From positions 41,543-105,542 of the forward strand of contig JBLHOS010000002.1 in the NCBI GenBank assembly GCA_047623825.1: a DNA stretch of 64,000 nucleotides, read 5' to 3'. Position numbers and translations under genes: made by a program. Positions 36,705-45,048 of the stretch are shown here, piece after piece. The stretch comes from JBLHOS01 sp047623825. Lineage in GTDB: Bacteria; Pseudomonadota; Alphaproteobacteria; Rhodobacterales; Rhodobacteraceae. The stretch's first letter is position 1. Each line of letters begins with the position of its first letter. Under the pieces are notes generated by a model, which was not told the DNA's origin, did not search any database, and worked only from the letters and a program-made list of their open reading frames with translations.

Positions 36705-36769
36705 TGCAGTGGGTCCTGATTTGGGCAAAGATTTCCCGCTTTAATCGTGGATGCAAATCGGAGTCCAGC

Positions 36770-37933
36770 ATGGCTGTCATTAATCGAATCGCGGGCTTCT
36801 CTGACGAGATGAAAGGGTGGCGGCGTCATATGCACGCCAATCCTGAACTTGGGTTTGAATGCCACCAGACTGCAGCCTTTGTTGTTGCGCGTTTAAAAGA
36901 GTTTGGGATTACCGAGATCCATGAGGGCATCGCTAATTCGGGACTTGTCGCCATCATTGATGGACAGGGCGCTGGGCCGACCATCGGATTGCGTGCTGAT
37001 ATGGACGCATTGCCTATCCATGAGGCGACGGGCGTTGAATACACCTCAACCATTGAGGGCAAGATGCACGCGTGTGGGCATGATGGGCACACAACCATGT
37101 TGCTGGGTGCTGCGAAATATCTGGCCGAGACGCGGAATTTTGCAGGCCGGGTCGCGCTGATCTTTCAACCTGCCGAAGAAGGTGGCGGTGGCGCGCGGGT
37201 GATGTGCGAAGAGGGCATCATGGAGCGTTTTGATATCGCGCAGGTTTACGGCATCCACAACGCGCCCGGGCTGAATGCCGGCAAGATCACAACAACACCG
37301 GGCCCGATCATGGCCGCGGTTGATACATTTCATATCTATGTCACTGGCGTTGGTGGCCACGGTGCGCTGCCGCATGAGACCAAGGACCCGGTCATCGCGA
37401 CCGTCGGCATGGTGCAGGCCATTCAATCGATAGTATCCCGCAATCATAAGGCTACAGATGATCTGGTTGTTTCGGTCACGCAGATCCATACGGGCAGCGC
37501 TGACAATATTGTTCCGGCTGAGGCGTATATCTGCGGCACGGTCCGGACCTTTGATCCGGAGGTTCAGGCGATGGTTATGGACAGGATGGCTGGCATCGTG
37601 GCGGGGCAGGCGGCCAGCTATGATGTGCAGGCTAAGCTAGACTATCAGATCGGCTATCCCGCCACGATCAATGATCCAGAAAAGGCAGCGTTCGCAGTTT
37701 TGGTCGCACAGGGCGTTGTGGGCCCCGACATGGTTGATGGCGAAACGACGCGCGGTATGGGCGCCGAAGATTTCTCGTACATGCTAGAGCGCCGCCCGGG
37801 CGCATATGTGTATCTGGGGATGGGACAGGGCGCCCCATGGCACCACCCGGCGTTTGATTTCAATGATGAGGTTGCCCCTGTCGGGGCAAGCTTTTTTGCC
37901 CGTTTGGTTGAGACAGCACAGCCGATCGGCTAG
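36770..37933 (+). CDS. M20-family amidohydrolase (hippurate hydrolase/aminoacylase-like)
   Basis: The 387-residue metal-dependent hydrolase shows RRHMHANPELGFECHQT near residue 20, GLRADMDALPI near residue 72, MHACGHDGHTTMLLGAA (about 95-111, metal-site Cys and His), FQPAEEGGGGA near residue 130 and the C-terminal RGMGAEDFSYM. These fit the hippurate hydrolase/N-acyl-amino-acid amidohydrolase group, which releases amino acids from N-acyl forms. The exact substrate is unknown. Its 3' end overlaps the convergent flavin reductase gene by 4 bp. Confidence 0.87.
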   Translation: MAVINRIAGFSDEMKGWRRHMHANPELGFECHQTAAFVVARLKEFGITEIHEGIANSGLVAIIDGQGAGPTIGLRADMDALPIHEATGVEYTSTIEGKMHACGHDGHTTMLLGAAKYLAETRNFAGRVALIFQPAEEGGGGARVMCEEGIMERFDIAQVYGIHNAPGLNAGKITTTPGPIMAAVDTFHIYVTGVGGHGALPHETKDPVIATVGMVQAIQSIVSRNHKATDDLVVSVTQIHTGSADNIVPAEAYICGTVRTFDPEVQAMVMDRMAGIVAGQAASYDVQAKLDYQIGYPATINDPEKAAFAVLVAQGVVGPDMVDGETTRGMGAEDFSYMLERRPGAYVYLGMGQGAPWHHPAFDFNDEVAPVGASFFARLVETAQPIG

Positions 37934-38424
37934 ATTGGATCCGCCCGCAGATAACCGCGCATGCCATAAAGCAAGGGGGATCCCGTCTCTGCGACGGCTA
38001 CATCTTCAACCGCCCCGATGCAGATATGATGGGTCCCCATCAGCTCAGACGATACAATGCGACAATCAAATGATGCCTGCGCCCCGATCAATCCCGGGCT
38101 GCCGGTTTGCATCGGTATAAACTGCGCACAGTTGAACTTGTCGCCGCCCGGGGCGGGTACTCGGCGCGCGAACACGTCTGAGATTTCTTCTTGATCGCTG
38201 CTCAGGACGTTTATGCAAAAACAGCCATTTTCCAGTATAGCAGGTGCGGTCGCACTCGCGGCGTTGACGCAGACCAGCATACTGGGCCACTCACCATCGG
38301 CTGAGATTGAGGTCATGGCCGAAACTGTAACGCCATGACGCCCACCAGGGCCATCAGTGGTGACGACACAGACCGAGGCGGCCGTACGGCTCATCCCGTT
38401 CAGAAAACTTTCTTTGATCGTCAT
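37930..38424 (-). CDS. Flavin reductase-like FMN-binding protein
   Basis: The 164-residue protein begins MTIKESFLNGMSRTAASVCVVTTDG, followed by GRHGVTVSAMTSISADGEWPSMLVCVN and HHICIGAVEDV. These are typical of the NADH:FMN oxidoreductase partner subunits of two-component monooxygenases. I prefer ATG 38424, which matches the family N-terminus; the frame extends to 38661 and an ATG at 38520 lacks a ribosome site. It is divergent from the agmatinase gene, and its monooxygenase partner is not in view. Confidence 0.78.
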   Translation of the reverse strand: MTIKESFLNGMSRTAASVCVVTTDGPGGRHGVTVSAMTSISADGEWPSMLVCVNAASATAPAILENGCFCINVLSSDQEEISDVFARRVPAPGGDKFNCAQFIPMQTGSPGLIGAQASFDCRIVSSELMGTHHICIGAVEDVAVAETGSPLLYGMRGYLRADPI

Positions 38425-38566
38425 TACTAGGCCATCCGGTTCATCGTATTCTTTCGGGGTGGTATGCCTTGCGGTTTGGTCCGGTGCAAGCCGCGTGGGC
38501 GTGATCTGTGCCCTTGTCATTCGGCGCGTGTATCGGCAGCATAGTTTTGAACAACCGGAGCGTGAC

Positions 38567-39541
38567 ATGGCCCTGAACAACGCCAAAAAAGAAGTAGATG
38601 CGGCGATCACTCGGGAGACGCTGAAAGGTCTTTCTTTTGAAAATGCATTCGGCGGCGCCACGAGTTTTATGCGCCGGCGCTACACCAAGGATCTGACCGG
38701 GGTCGATATTGCCGTTACCGGCGTTCCGTTTGATCAGGCCGTCACCAATCGCCCCGGAACACGTCTGGGCCCACGCGCGATCCGTGATGCATCCAGCTTG
38801 CAAACCTATGACCCGCCATATGGCTGGGCCGGGCTAAACCCGCTTGGTGATTTTGCAATCGTTGACTACGGCGATCTGGCGTTTGACTATGCCCAAACCT
38901 CTGCGTTTCCGGATGCATTGACCGATCATATCAAGCAGATTTTGGACGCCAATGTTGCGTCAATCGTGCTTGGTGGCGATCACTATATCAGCTTTCCGAT
39001 CCTGCGGGCGTATGCCGAAAAATATGGCCCCCTTAGCCTGATCCAATTTGATGCCCACCCTGATACTTGGCCTGATGATGACATGACCCGGATCGACCAT
39101 GGAACCATGTTTTACAAGGCGGTAAAGATGGGGTTGATCGATCCTGCACGCTCTGTCCAAGTTGGAATTAGAACAGTCGTCGCAGATAATCTGGGCGTGA
39201 ATATCATTGATGCACGAGCGGTGCATGAACAGGGGCCTGCGGCAGTGGCCGCCCAGATCAAGGACATCGTCGGCGATAATCCCACCTATGTGACGTTTGA
39301 TATTGATTGTCTGGACCCTGCCTTTGCTCCTGGCACCGGCACGCCGGTTTGGGGCGGTCTCAGCTCTGCTCAGGCAGCCATTTTGCTGCGTGATATCGCG
39401 GGCATTAACATTGTCGGCGGTGATGTGGTTGAGGTGTCGCCGCCCTATGACACCAGCGGTGCGACTGCGGTTGCGGGTGCGCATGTCGCGATGGAACTGA
39501 TCTGTCTGTGGTGTTGGAACCGGCGGGAGGGGCTTGTTTGA
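38567..39541 (+). CDS. speB: Agmatinase-family ureohydrolase 1
   Basis: The 324-residue enzyme has the Mn-binding motifs GGDHYISFPILR (about 145), FDAHPDTW (about 168) and FDIDCLDPAFAPGTGTP (about 244), with VVEVSPPYDTSG near residue 288. The DIDCLDPAFAPGTGTPV block resembles E. coli SpeB. Agmatinase converts agmatine to putrescine and urea; related enzymes act on other guanidino compounds. GGAG precedes ATG 38567. It overlaps ureohydrolase 2. Confidence 0.85.
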   Translation: MALNNAKKEVDAAITRETLKGLSFENAFGGATSFMRRRYTKDLTGVDIAVTGVPFDQAVTNRPGTRLGPRAIRDASSLQTYDPPYGWAGLNPLGDFAIVDYGDLAFDYAQTSAFPDALTDHIKQILDANVASIVLGGDHYISFPILRAYAEKYGPLSLIQFDAHPDTWPDDDMTRIDHGTMFYKAVKMGLIDPARSVQVGIRTVVADNLGVNIIDARAVHEQGPAAVAAQIKDIVGDNPTYVTFDIDCLDPAFAPGTGTPVWGGLSSAQAAILLRDIAGINIVGGDVVEVSPPYDTSGATAVAGAHVAMELICLWCWNRREGLV

Positions 39542-40482
39542 CGCGCTTCAACCAACCGCTTTCAGGCAATGAGATGCCCCGGTTCGCCGGCCCAAATTCG
39601 TTCATGCGGCTGCCAAGTGTTGATCGGCCTGACGGTCTTGATGTTGCGGTGATCGGGGTTCCAATGGATATCGGCACCTCATGGCGGTCTGGAACGCGAT
39701 TTGGGCCCAAGGCGATCCGGGCCGAATCCGCCATGTTGCGCCCCTATAATATGGGCACAGGTGCCGCCCCTTTTGAGGCTCTGCAAGTCGCCGATCTGGG
39801 TGATGTTGCGATCAACACTTTTGATTTAAAGGACAGTATTCGCCGGATTGAGGCGTTCTATGACACGCTTGGCCAGACCAAGCCTTTGACTTTGGGGGGC
39901 GATCACACCCTCACGCTGCCGATCCTGCGCAGTCTGGCCAAGCGCCATGGCCCGGTCGGCCTGATCCATATCGACGCCCATGCAGATATCAACGATCACA
40001 TGTTCGGCGAACAGATCGCCCATGGCACCCCGTTTCGGCGCGCCTATGAGGAGGGGCTGATTGTGGCTGACCGCACATGGCAAATTGGGCTGCGTGGTAC
40101 CGGCTACGGCGCTGATGATTTTCAAATCGCGCGCGATTGGGGCTTTCACGTGCGCCCTGTTGAGGGGCTGTGGCACCGCTCACTGGCGCCACTGTCTATT
40201 GAAATTAACAAACAGATGGGTCAAGGCCCGGTTTATATCACCTACGATATCGACAGCCTTGATCCGGCCTATGCGCCGGGCACCGGCACACCAGAGATTG
40301 CGGGCCTCACGCCACCGCAAGCGCTTGAATTGATCCGCGGACTAAGTGGTTTGGACATCATCGGGGCGGACGTGGTTGAAGTGTCACCGCCCTATGATAC
40401 GTCTGGCAACACCGCCCTATTGGGAGCGAACATCGCCTATGAGCTTTTGTGCCTATTCCAATCATCGGGGCAAGCTGTCTAA
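39538..40482 (+). CDS. Agmatinase-family ureohydrolase 2 (guanidinobutyrase-like)
   Basis: The 314-residue paralog keeps all metal ligands: GGDHTLTLPILR, HIDAHADINDHMFGEQIAHG and YDIDSLDPAYAPGTGTPEIAGLT. The TPE variant is closer to guanidinobutyrase-type enzymes than to E. coli SpeB. Start TTG at 39538 overlaps the previous stop (TTGA) and has GGGAGG seven bases upstream; ATG 39574 is the alternative. Tight overlap suggests the two ureohydrolases are made together. Confidence 0.83.
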   Translation: MTRFNQPLSGNEMPRFAGPNSFMRLPSVDRPDGLDVAVIGVPMDIGTSWRSGTRFGPKAIRAESAMLRPYNMGTGAAPFEALQVADLGDVAINTFDLKDSIRRIEAFYDTLGQTKPLTLGGDHTLTLPILRSLAKRHGPVGLIHIDAHADINDHMFGEQIAHGTPFRRAYEEGLIVADRTWQIGLRGTGYGADDFQIARDWGFHVRPVEGLWHRSLAPLSIEINKQMGQGPVYITYDIDSLDPAYAPGTGTPEIAGLTPPQALELIRGLSGLDIIGADVVEVSPPYDTSGNTALLGANIAYELLCLFQSSGQAV

Positions 40483-40545
40483 GCTGTTTGGTTCGAATCA
40501 AACACTCCGCGTAAGTCGACTTTAATTCAGCTGAGCAAAGACATC

Positions 40546-41457
40546 ATGGCTCCAACAGAAAAACAGATTGCGCGCGATCTCAGTTACGCAACCTCAGCGC
40601 AGTCGCGCGGTGGTCGAGCCTTGATCCGTGCCCTTGAGAACGCCACTGGGCGTCTGGGACTGATAAAAAAAGCAAAGGGTTATGGAGATGATGTTCGTCA
40701 TGGCCTCGATTTTTGGGAGGTCATGGTCAAACGTTATGGTTTGGGTTTGGAGGTTGTTGGCGGCAGTCTGGACAATATACCCAAAACCGGCCCGCTCTTG
40801 ATTATTGCCAACCATCCCTACGGGATCCTGGATGGCCTGATGTTGGGTCATATCCTAAGTGAGGCGCGTGGTGATTTTCGCATTCTGGCGAATCAGGTTT
40901 TCAAGCGCGCGGAAGATCTGAACCGGATCATTCTACCAGTCTCTTTTGAGGACACCAAAGAGGCGATGCGCCTGAATATCGACACCCGCAAGGCAGCACT
41001 TCGATATCTGTCAGACGGCGGCGCCATCGGCATTTTTCCCGGTGGGACCGTTTCAACCGCAAGCAAGCCTTTTGGTCAACCAATGGATCCCAACTGGCGC
41101 GGATTTACGGCTCGGATGATCGCAAAATCTGATGCTGTCGTGGTGCCAATCTTCTTTGACGGCCATAACTCCCGGCTGTTTCAATTGGCCAGCCATCTGC
41201 ACACCACATTGCGCATGGGGTTGTTGATCAAGGAATTTCGCGCCCGGGTCGACACGCGCGTCCGTGTTGTCATTGGTGAGCCCATTGCACGGGCTGATCT
41301 GGTGCCTTACGAAAAAGACAGTAGCGCTATGATGGATTTCCTGCGCGAAGCGACATATGCACTATCGCCAAAGCCGATCGATCCACGCGTGATCGGCTTT
41401 GAATTTGACGAAAAGCGTCGGGAAAGGCAGGGGGCGAATGGCCGTCGGGATCTTTGA
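40546..41457 (+). CDS. Lysophospholipid acyltransferase-family protein (PlsC-like)
   Basis: The 303-residue membrane-associated acyltransferase has the H-x4-D catalytic motif in ANHPYGILDG (about residues 86-95), then FKRAEDLNRIILPV, IGIFPGGTVSTA near residue 164 and VVPIFFDGHNSRLF near residue 196. Family members acylate lysophosphatidate or lyso-ornithine lipid; which one is unclear. It overlaps the downstream murI gene by 20 bp. Confidence 0.82.
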   Translation: MAPTEKQIARDLSYATSAQSRGGRALIRALENATGRLGLIKKAKGYGDDVRHGLDFWEVMVKRYGLGLEVVGGSLDNIPKTGPLLIIANHPYGILDGLMLGHILSEARGDFRILANQVFKRAEDLNRIILPVSFEDTKEAMRLNIDTRKAALRYLSDGGAIGIFPGGTVSTASKPFGQPMDPNWRGFTARMIAKSDAVVVPIFFDGHNSRLFQLASHLHTTLRMGLLIKEFRARVDTRVRVVIGEPIARADLVPYEKDSSAMMDFLREATYALSPKPIDPRVIGFEFDEKRRERQGANGRRDL

Positions 41458-42250
41458 TAGCGGACTAGGTGGGTTAACTGTGCTGGATGCTGCCTCCAAG
41501 CGTCTGCCAGATGTGCCGTTTGTGTATTACGGCGACAACGCTCACACGCCTTATGGGGTGCGCGATGCCGAGGATATTTTCACCCTGACAACTACCGGTG
41601 TGCAGCGTCTGTTTGATGAGGGGTGCGATCTGGTCATTCTAGCGTGCAACACCGCGTCTGCGGCCGCGTTGCGGCGTATGCAAGAGGCGTGGGTACCCGA
41701 AGGCAAGCGTGTTCTGGGCGTTTTCGTACCGCTGATTGAGGCCCTGACTGAGCGGCACTGGGGGGACAATTCCCCACCGCGTGAAGTTGCAATCAAACAT
41801 GTGGCCCTGTTTGCCACGCCGACAACGGTTTCATCGCGCGCGTTTCAGCGCGAGCTGGCGTTCCGTGCAATCGGTGTCGATGTCGAGGCGCAACCTTGCG
41901 GCGGTGTGGTCGATGCGATTGAAGCTGGTGATCTGATGCTGGCTGAGGCGTTGGTCAGGTCCCATGTTGAGGCATTGCTACGGCGCATGCCCAAGCCTGA
42001 GGCCGCGATCCTTGGTTGCACGCATTACCCGTTGATGCAGGAGATTTTCCAAGATGCTTTGGGGCCAAACGTGGCAGTCTACTCGCAGGCCAACCTTGTT
42101 GCCGAAAGCTTGGCTGACTATTTGACCCGGCACCCGGACAAACAAGGTAGCGGCCAACAGGCTGCATTCCTGACCACTGGTGAGCCTAAGTCGGTTGGCA
42201 ACAAGGCAACGCAATTCCTGCGACAAAAGATCGATTTCACTGCCGCCTAA
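41438..42250 (+). CDS. murI: Glutamate racemase
   Basis: The 270-residue enzyme supplies D-glutamate for peptidoglycan. Both catalytic Cys are present, in ILACNTASAAAL (about 66-77) and ILGCTHYPL (about 188-196). The N-terminal GIFDSGLGGLTVL and YYGDNAHTPYG are diagnostic. I start at ATG 41438, inside the end of the acyltransferase gene. Confidence 0.94.
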   Translation: MAVGIFDSGLGGLTVLDAASKRLPDVPFVYYGDNAHTPYGVRDAEDIFTLTTTGVQRLFDEGCDLVILACNTASAAALRRMQEAWVPEGKRVLGVFVPLIEALTERHWGDNSPPREVAIKHVALFATPTTVSSRAFQRELAFRAIGVDVEAQPCGGVVDAIEAGDLMLAEALVRSHVEALLRRMPKPEAAILGCTHYPLMQEIFQDALGPNVAVYSQANLVAESLADYLTRHPDKQGSGQQAAFLTTGEPKSVGNKATQFLRQKIDFTAA

Positions 42251-42291
42251 AACGGCGTTTTTTCAAAGCCTTCTGATGCGGAGTTAATGTA

Positions 42292-43320
42292 GTGTCTAAA
42301 TCTATCGCCATACTTGGCGCCTCTGGGTACACCGGGGCCGAACTGGTCCGGTTGATTTCCACCCATCCTGAAATGACCATCAAAGCGTTAAGCGCTGACC
42401 GCAAGGCTGGACTTAGCATGGCCGAGGTGTTCCCGCATCTGCGCCATCTGGATCTGCCGAAGTTACAAAAGATCGAAGATCTGGATCTGTCTGAGATCGA
42501 TCTGGTATTTTGTGCGTTGCCACATGCCACCTCACAATTGGTGATTAAGGCCCTACGGCGTGATCTGAAGATTGTGGATCTAAGTGCTGATTTCCGGCTG
42601 CGGGATCTGGCGGCCTATGAAAAATGGTACGGCAAGCCGCATTCCGCCCCCGAGATGCAGAGCGAGGCGGTTTATGGCCTGACTGAGTTCTACCGCGACG
42701 ATATTGCCAAGGCTCGGCTAGTCGCAGGCACGGGCTGCAATGCGGCAACCGGCCAATATGCTTTGCGGCCACTAATCTCGGCCGGGGTGATCAATCTTGA
42801 TGAGATCATCATCAACTTGATCACGGGTGTGTCCGGCGCTGGCCGGGCCCTAAAGGAAAACCTGCTGCATTCCGAATTGTCAGAAGGTGCCAACGCTTAT
42901 GCATTGGGCAGTACGCACCGGCATCTGGGGGAGTTTGATCAAGAGTTTTCCTTGTTGGCTGGGCGCCCCGTCACTGTTCAGTTCACGCCGCATCTGGCGC
43001 CGATGAACCGTGGGATACTGGCCACCGTCTATGTCAGGGGGGATGCCCAAGTGATTTATGACACCTTGGCGCGGGATTATGCGGCTGAACCGTTTGTCGA
43101 GATGCTGCCTTTTGGCACAGCCCCCTCGACACATGAGGTGCGCGGCTCCAATTATGTGCATGTGGGCGTCGCCCCCGACAGGCAAAATGGGCGTGCGCAG
43201 GTGTTTGTGGCATTGGACAATCTGACCAAAGGATCGTCTGGCCAAGCCCTGCAAAACGCCAACTTAATGTTGGGACTACCAGAGACGATGGGGCTGATGA
43301 TGGCCCCCTTGTTCCCCTAA
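42292..43320 (+). CDS. argC: N-acetyl-gamma-glutamyl-phosphate reductase
   Basis: The 342-residue NADPH enzyme performs the third step of arginine synthesis. ILGASGYTGAELVRLI near the start binds the cofactor, the catalytic Cys is in AGTGCNAATGQYALRPL (about residue 147), and STHRHLGEFDQE follows. Start is GTG at 42292 with GGAG upstream. It is 41 bp after murI and 12 bp before ccmE. Confidence 0.94.
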   Translation: MSKSIAILGASGYTGAELVRLISTHPEMTIKALSADRKAGLSMAEVFPHLRHLDLPKLQKIEDLDLSEIDLVFCALPHATSQLVIKALRRDLKIVDLSADFRLRDLAAYEKWYGKPHSAPEMQSEAVYGLTEFYRDDIAKARLVAGTGCNAATGQYALRPLISAGVINLDEIIINLITGVSGAGRALKENLLHSELSEGANAYALGSTHRHLGEFDQEFSLLAGRPVTVQFTPHLAPMNRGILATVYVRGDAQVIYDTLARDYAAEPFVEMLPFGTAPSTHEVRGSNYVHVGVAPDRQNGRAQVFVALDNLTKGSSGQALQNANLMLGLPETMGLMMAPLFP

Positions 43321-43332
43321 GGAAGAGACCCG

Positions 43333-43779
43333 ATGCACGGTTTGAAGAAAAAACGCCGGATCCAGATTGTGGCAATGGCGGTTGTGGCCCTGGCCCTGTC
43401 GACTGCATTGATCGGCTATTCCTTGCGCGACGGAATTAACTTTTTTCGCCCGCCAAGTGAGGTCGTCAGCAACCCACCACCCCCCTATGAGGTTTTTCGG
43501 ATTGGCGGATTGGTGGAGGAGGGCACGTTGGTGCGCGGACAGGGGGAAACCATCACCTTTCGTGTGACCGACGGGGGGGCCTCGGTTGATGTTGCGTTCA
43601 CCGGCGTGCTGCCGGATCTGTTTGGCGAAGGCGAAGGAATGGTTGGCACTGGACGCTATATCGACGGTGTTTTTGAAGCGACTGATATTTTGGCACGGCA
43701 TGATGAAAAATACATGCCTGCTGAGGTGATTGAGGCCCTGCAGGCGCAAGGTGTATACCGCGAGCCAGACGAAAGCTGA
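43333..43779 (+). CDS. ccmE: Cytochrome c maturation heme chaperone CcmE
   Basis: The 148-residue protein has one N-terminal membrane segment (residues 10-30) and a periplasmic OB-fold. The heme-attachment His is in LARHDEKYMP near residue 119, with the usual Tyr downstream. CcmE carries heme to apocytochromes c, which PuuD here would need. It follows argC closely; the other ccm genes are not in the window. Confidence 0.92.
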   Translation: MHGLKKKRRIQIVAMAVVALALSTALIGYSLRDGINFFRPPSEVVSNPPPPYEVFRIGGLVEEGTLVRGQGETITFRVTDGGASVDVAFTGVLPDLFGEGEGMVGTGRYIDGVFEATDILARHDEKYMPAEVIEALQAQGVYREPDES

Positions 43780-43924
43780 TATCACTGTTTGGCTGCCAAA
43801 TTTGTTGGTTTTCTTTGTGGCGTGCCAATGGATATTTCGGAAAAAACGGCGCCATTAGGGTTTTATTAATCCTAATCTGCTTATGTTTGAGAAATCTTGA
43901 ACTTTGAGCATGGAGGCGTGAACC

Positions 43925-44536
43925 ATGCAGTCGGTTCGTGATATTGCATCTGACATTGTGGCCCGTGAGGGCGGATATGTGAACGATCCTGATGATCCGG
44001 GTGGGGCCACTAACTATGGTGTAACCATCGGCACGATGCGTCGACTTGGCCTTGATTTGACTGGAGATGGCGTAGTTTCAGCCCAAGACGTAGCGCGGCT
44101 GACCCGGACCCAAGCGGTTGAGATCTTTGTTGAGCATTACTTCGTCACACCCCGGTTAGAGGCGCTGCCCCAGGAGCTGCAACCATCAGTCTTTGATATG
44201 TACGTCAACGCAGGCTCAAACGCGGTGCGGCTGTTGCAACGATTGTTGCGAGATATGGGTCTGGAAATCAGCGTGGACGGCGTTATTGGGCCACAAACGA
44301 TCCGTGCAGCACACGCAGCCGTGGCGCGCGCGCCACAACACCTGACCGACGCCTACGGGATCGCCCGGCGCAATTACTATTACCGTCTGGCTGATAACAG
44401 GGCTGCATCGCGCAAATATGCATGCCGGCGCGACGGCGGAAAGGGTGGATGGATCCTGCGGGCTGAGGCCTTCATGTCGCCCAGATACCATCTAAGTGCA
44501 GCTGAACATCTTGAAAGGACATCGTCATGGGTTTGA
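43925..44536 (+). CDS. GH108-family lysozyme-like peptidoglycan hydrolase
   Basis: The 203-residue protein begins with the GH108 signature REGGYVNDPDDPGGATNYGVT (about 14-34, with the catalytic Glu). It has a C-terminal peptidoglycan-binding-like segment (GLEISVDGVIGPQTIRAA). There is no signal peptide, so release would depend on a holin, and the next gene encodes one. Such enzymes serve as phage or gene-transfer-agent endolysins. The 3' end overlaps the holin gene by 10 bp. Confidence 0.85.
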   Translation: MQSVRDIASDIVAREGGYVNDPDDPGGATNYGVTIGTMRRLGLDLTGDGVVSAQDVARLTRTQAVEIFVEHYFVTPRLEALPQELQPSVFDMYVNAGSNAVRLLQRLLRDMGLEISVDGVIGPQTIRAAHAAVARAPQHLTDAYGIARRNYYYRLADNRAASRKYACRRDGGKGGWILRAEAFMSPRYHLSAAEHLERTSSWV

Positions 44537-45033
44537 TTTCCAGAGCACTGGGGGGCGCTGAGGCAACTCGGGCCTTGGGCAACGCCGCACAGGGCGTGGC
44601 AGAAGTTTTCACTGAGAATGCAACACGCCGGTTGGAGCTGTCGGCAGAGGCGCACCGGGCTGCACTTGAAGCCAATAGTGAAGAGTTTCAGTACGCAAGG
44701 TCAGGGTATTTCGACAGGTTTGTCAATGGTTTGAACCGGCTTCCTCGTCCTATGTTGGCACTTGGGACATTGGGGCTATTTATCTATGCGATGATCGATC
44801 CAACTGCATTTTCAGAGCGGATGCAGGGGCTGGCATATGTACCTGATCCTTTGTGGTGGTTGTTGGGCGCGATCGTTAGCTTTTATTTTGGAGCCCGGGA
44901 ATTGCACTATTTTCGCACACCCGATGCACCGGCGATGCAGCAATCTGAAACCCAACCTGTCGCGGTGGCAGAACCAAATGCTGCGTTGTCGGCGTGGCGC
45001 AATCAAGACCGTCCTTGGGCCGACGAGGATTGA
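44527..45033 (+). CDS. Holin-family protein
   Basis: The 168-residue protein has an amphipathic N-terminal half (Ala- and Glu-rich, about 1-65) and two hydrophobic segments near 76-92 and 108-124 (LALGTLGLFIYAMI, WWLLGAIVSFYFGA). It then has a polar tail ending WADED. This fits the Holin_3TM-type proteins paired with GH108 endolysins. AAGGA precedes ATG 44527, which lies inside the endolysin gene. No phage structural genes are nearby. Confidence 0.78.
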   Translation: MGLISRALGGAEATRALGNAAQGVAEVFTENATRRLELSAEAHRAALEANSEEFQYARSGYFDRFVNGLNRLPRPMLALGTLGLFIYAMIDPTAFSERMQGLAYVPDPLWWLLGAIVSFYFGARELHYFRTPDAPAMQQSETQPVAVAEPNAALSAWRNQDRPWADED

Positions 45034-45048
45034 CAACAACCGGGCCGC

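Noticed and set aside
43925..45033. Prophage
   Set aside because: Only the lysozyme and holin are phage-like; flanking genes are ordinary chromosomal genes and there is no integrase or structural gene.
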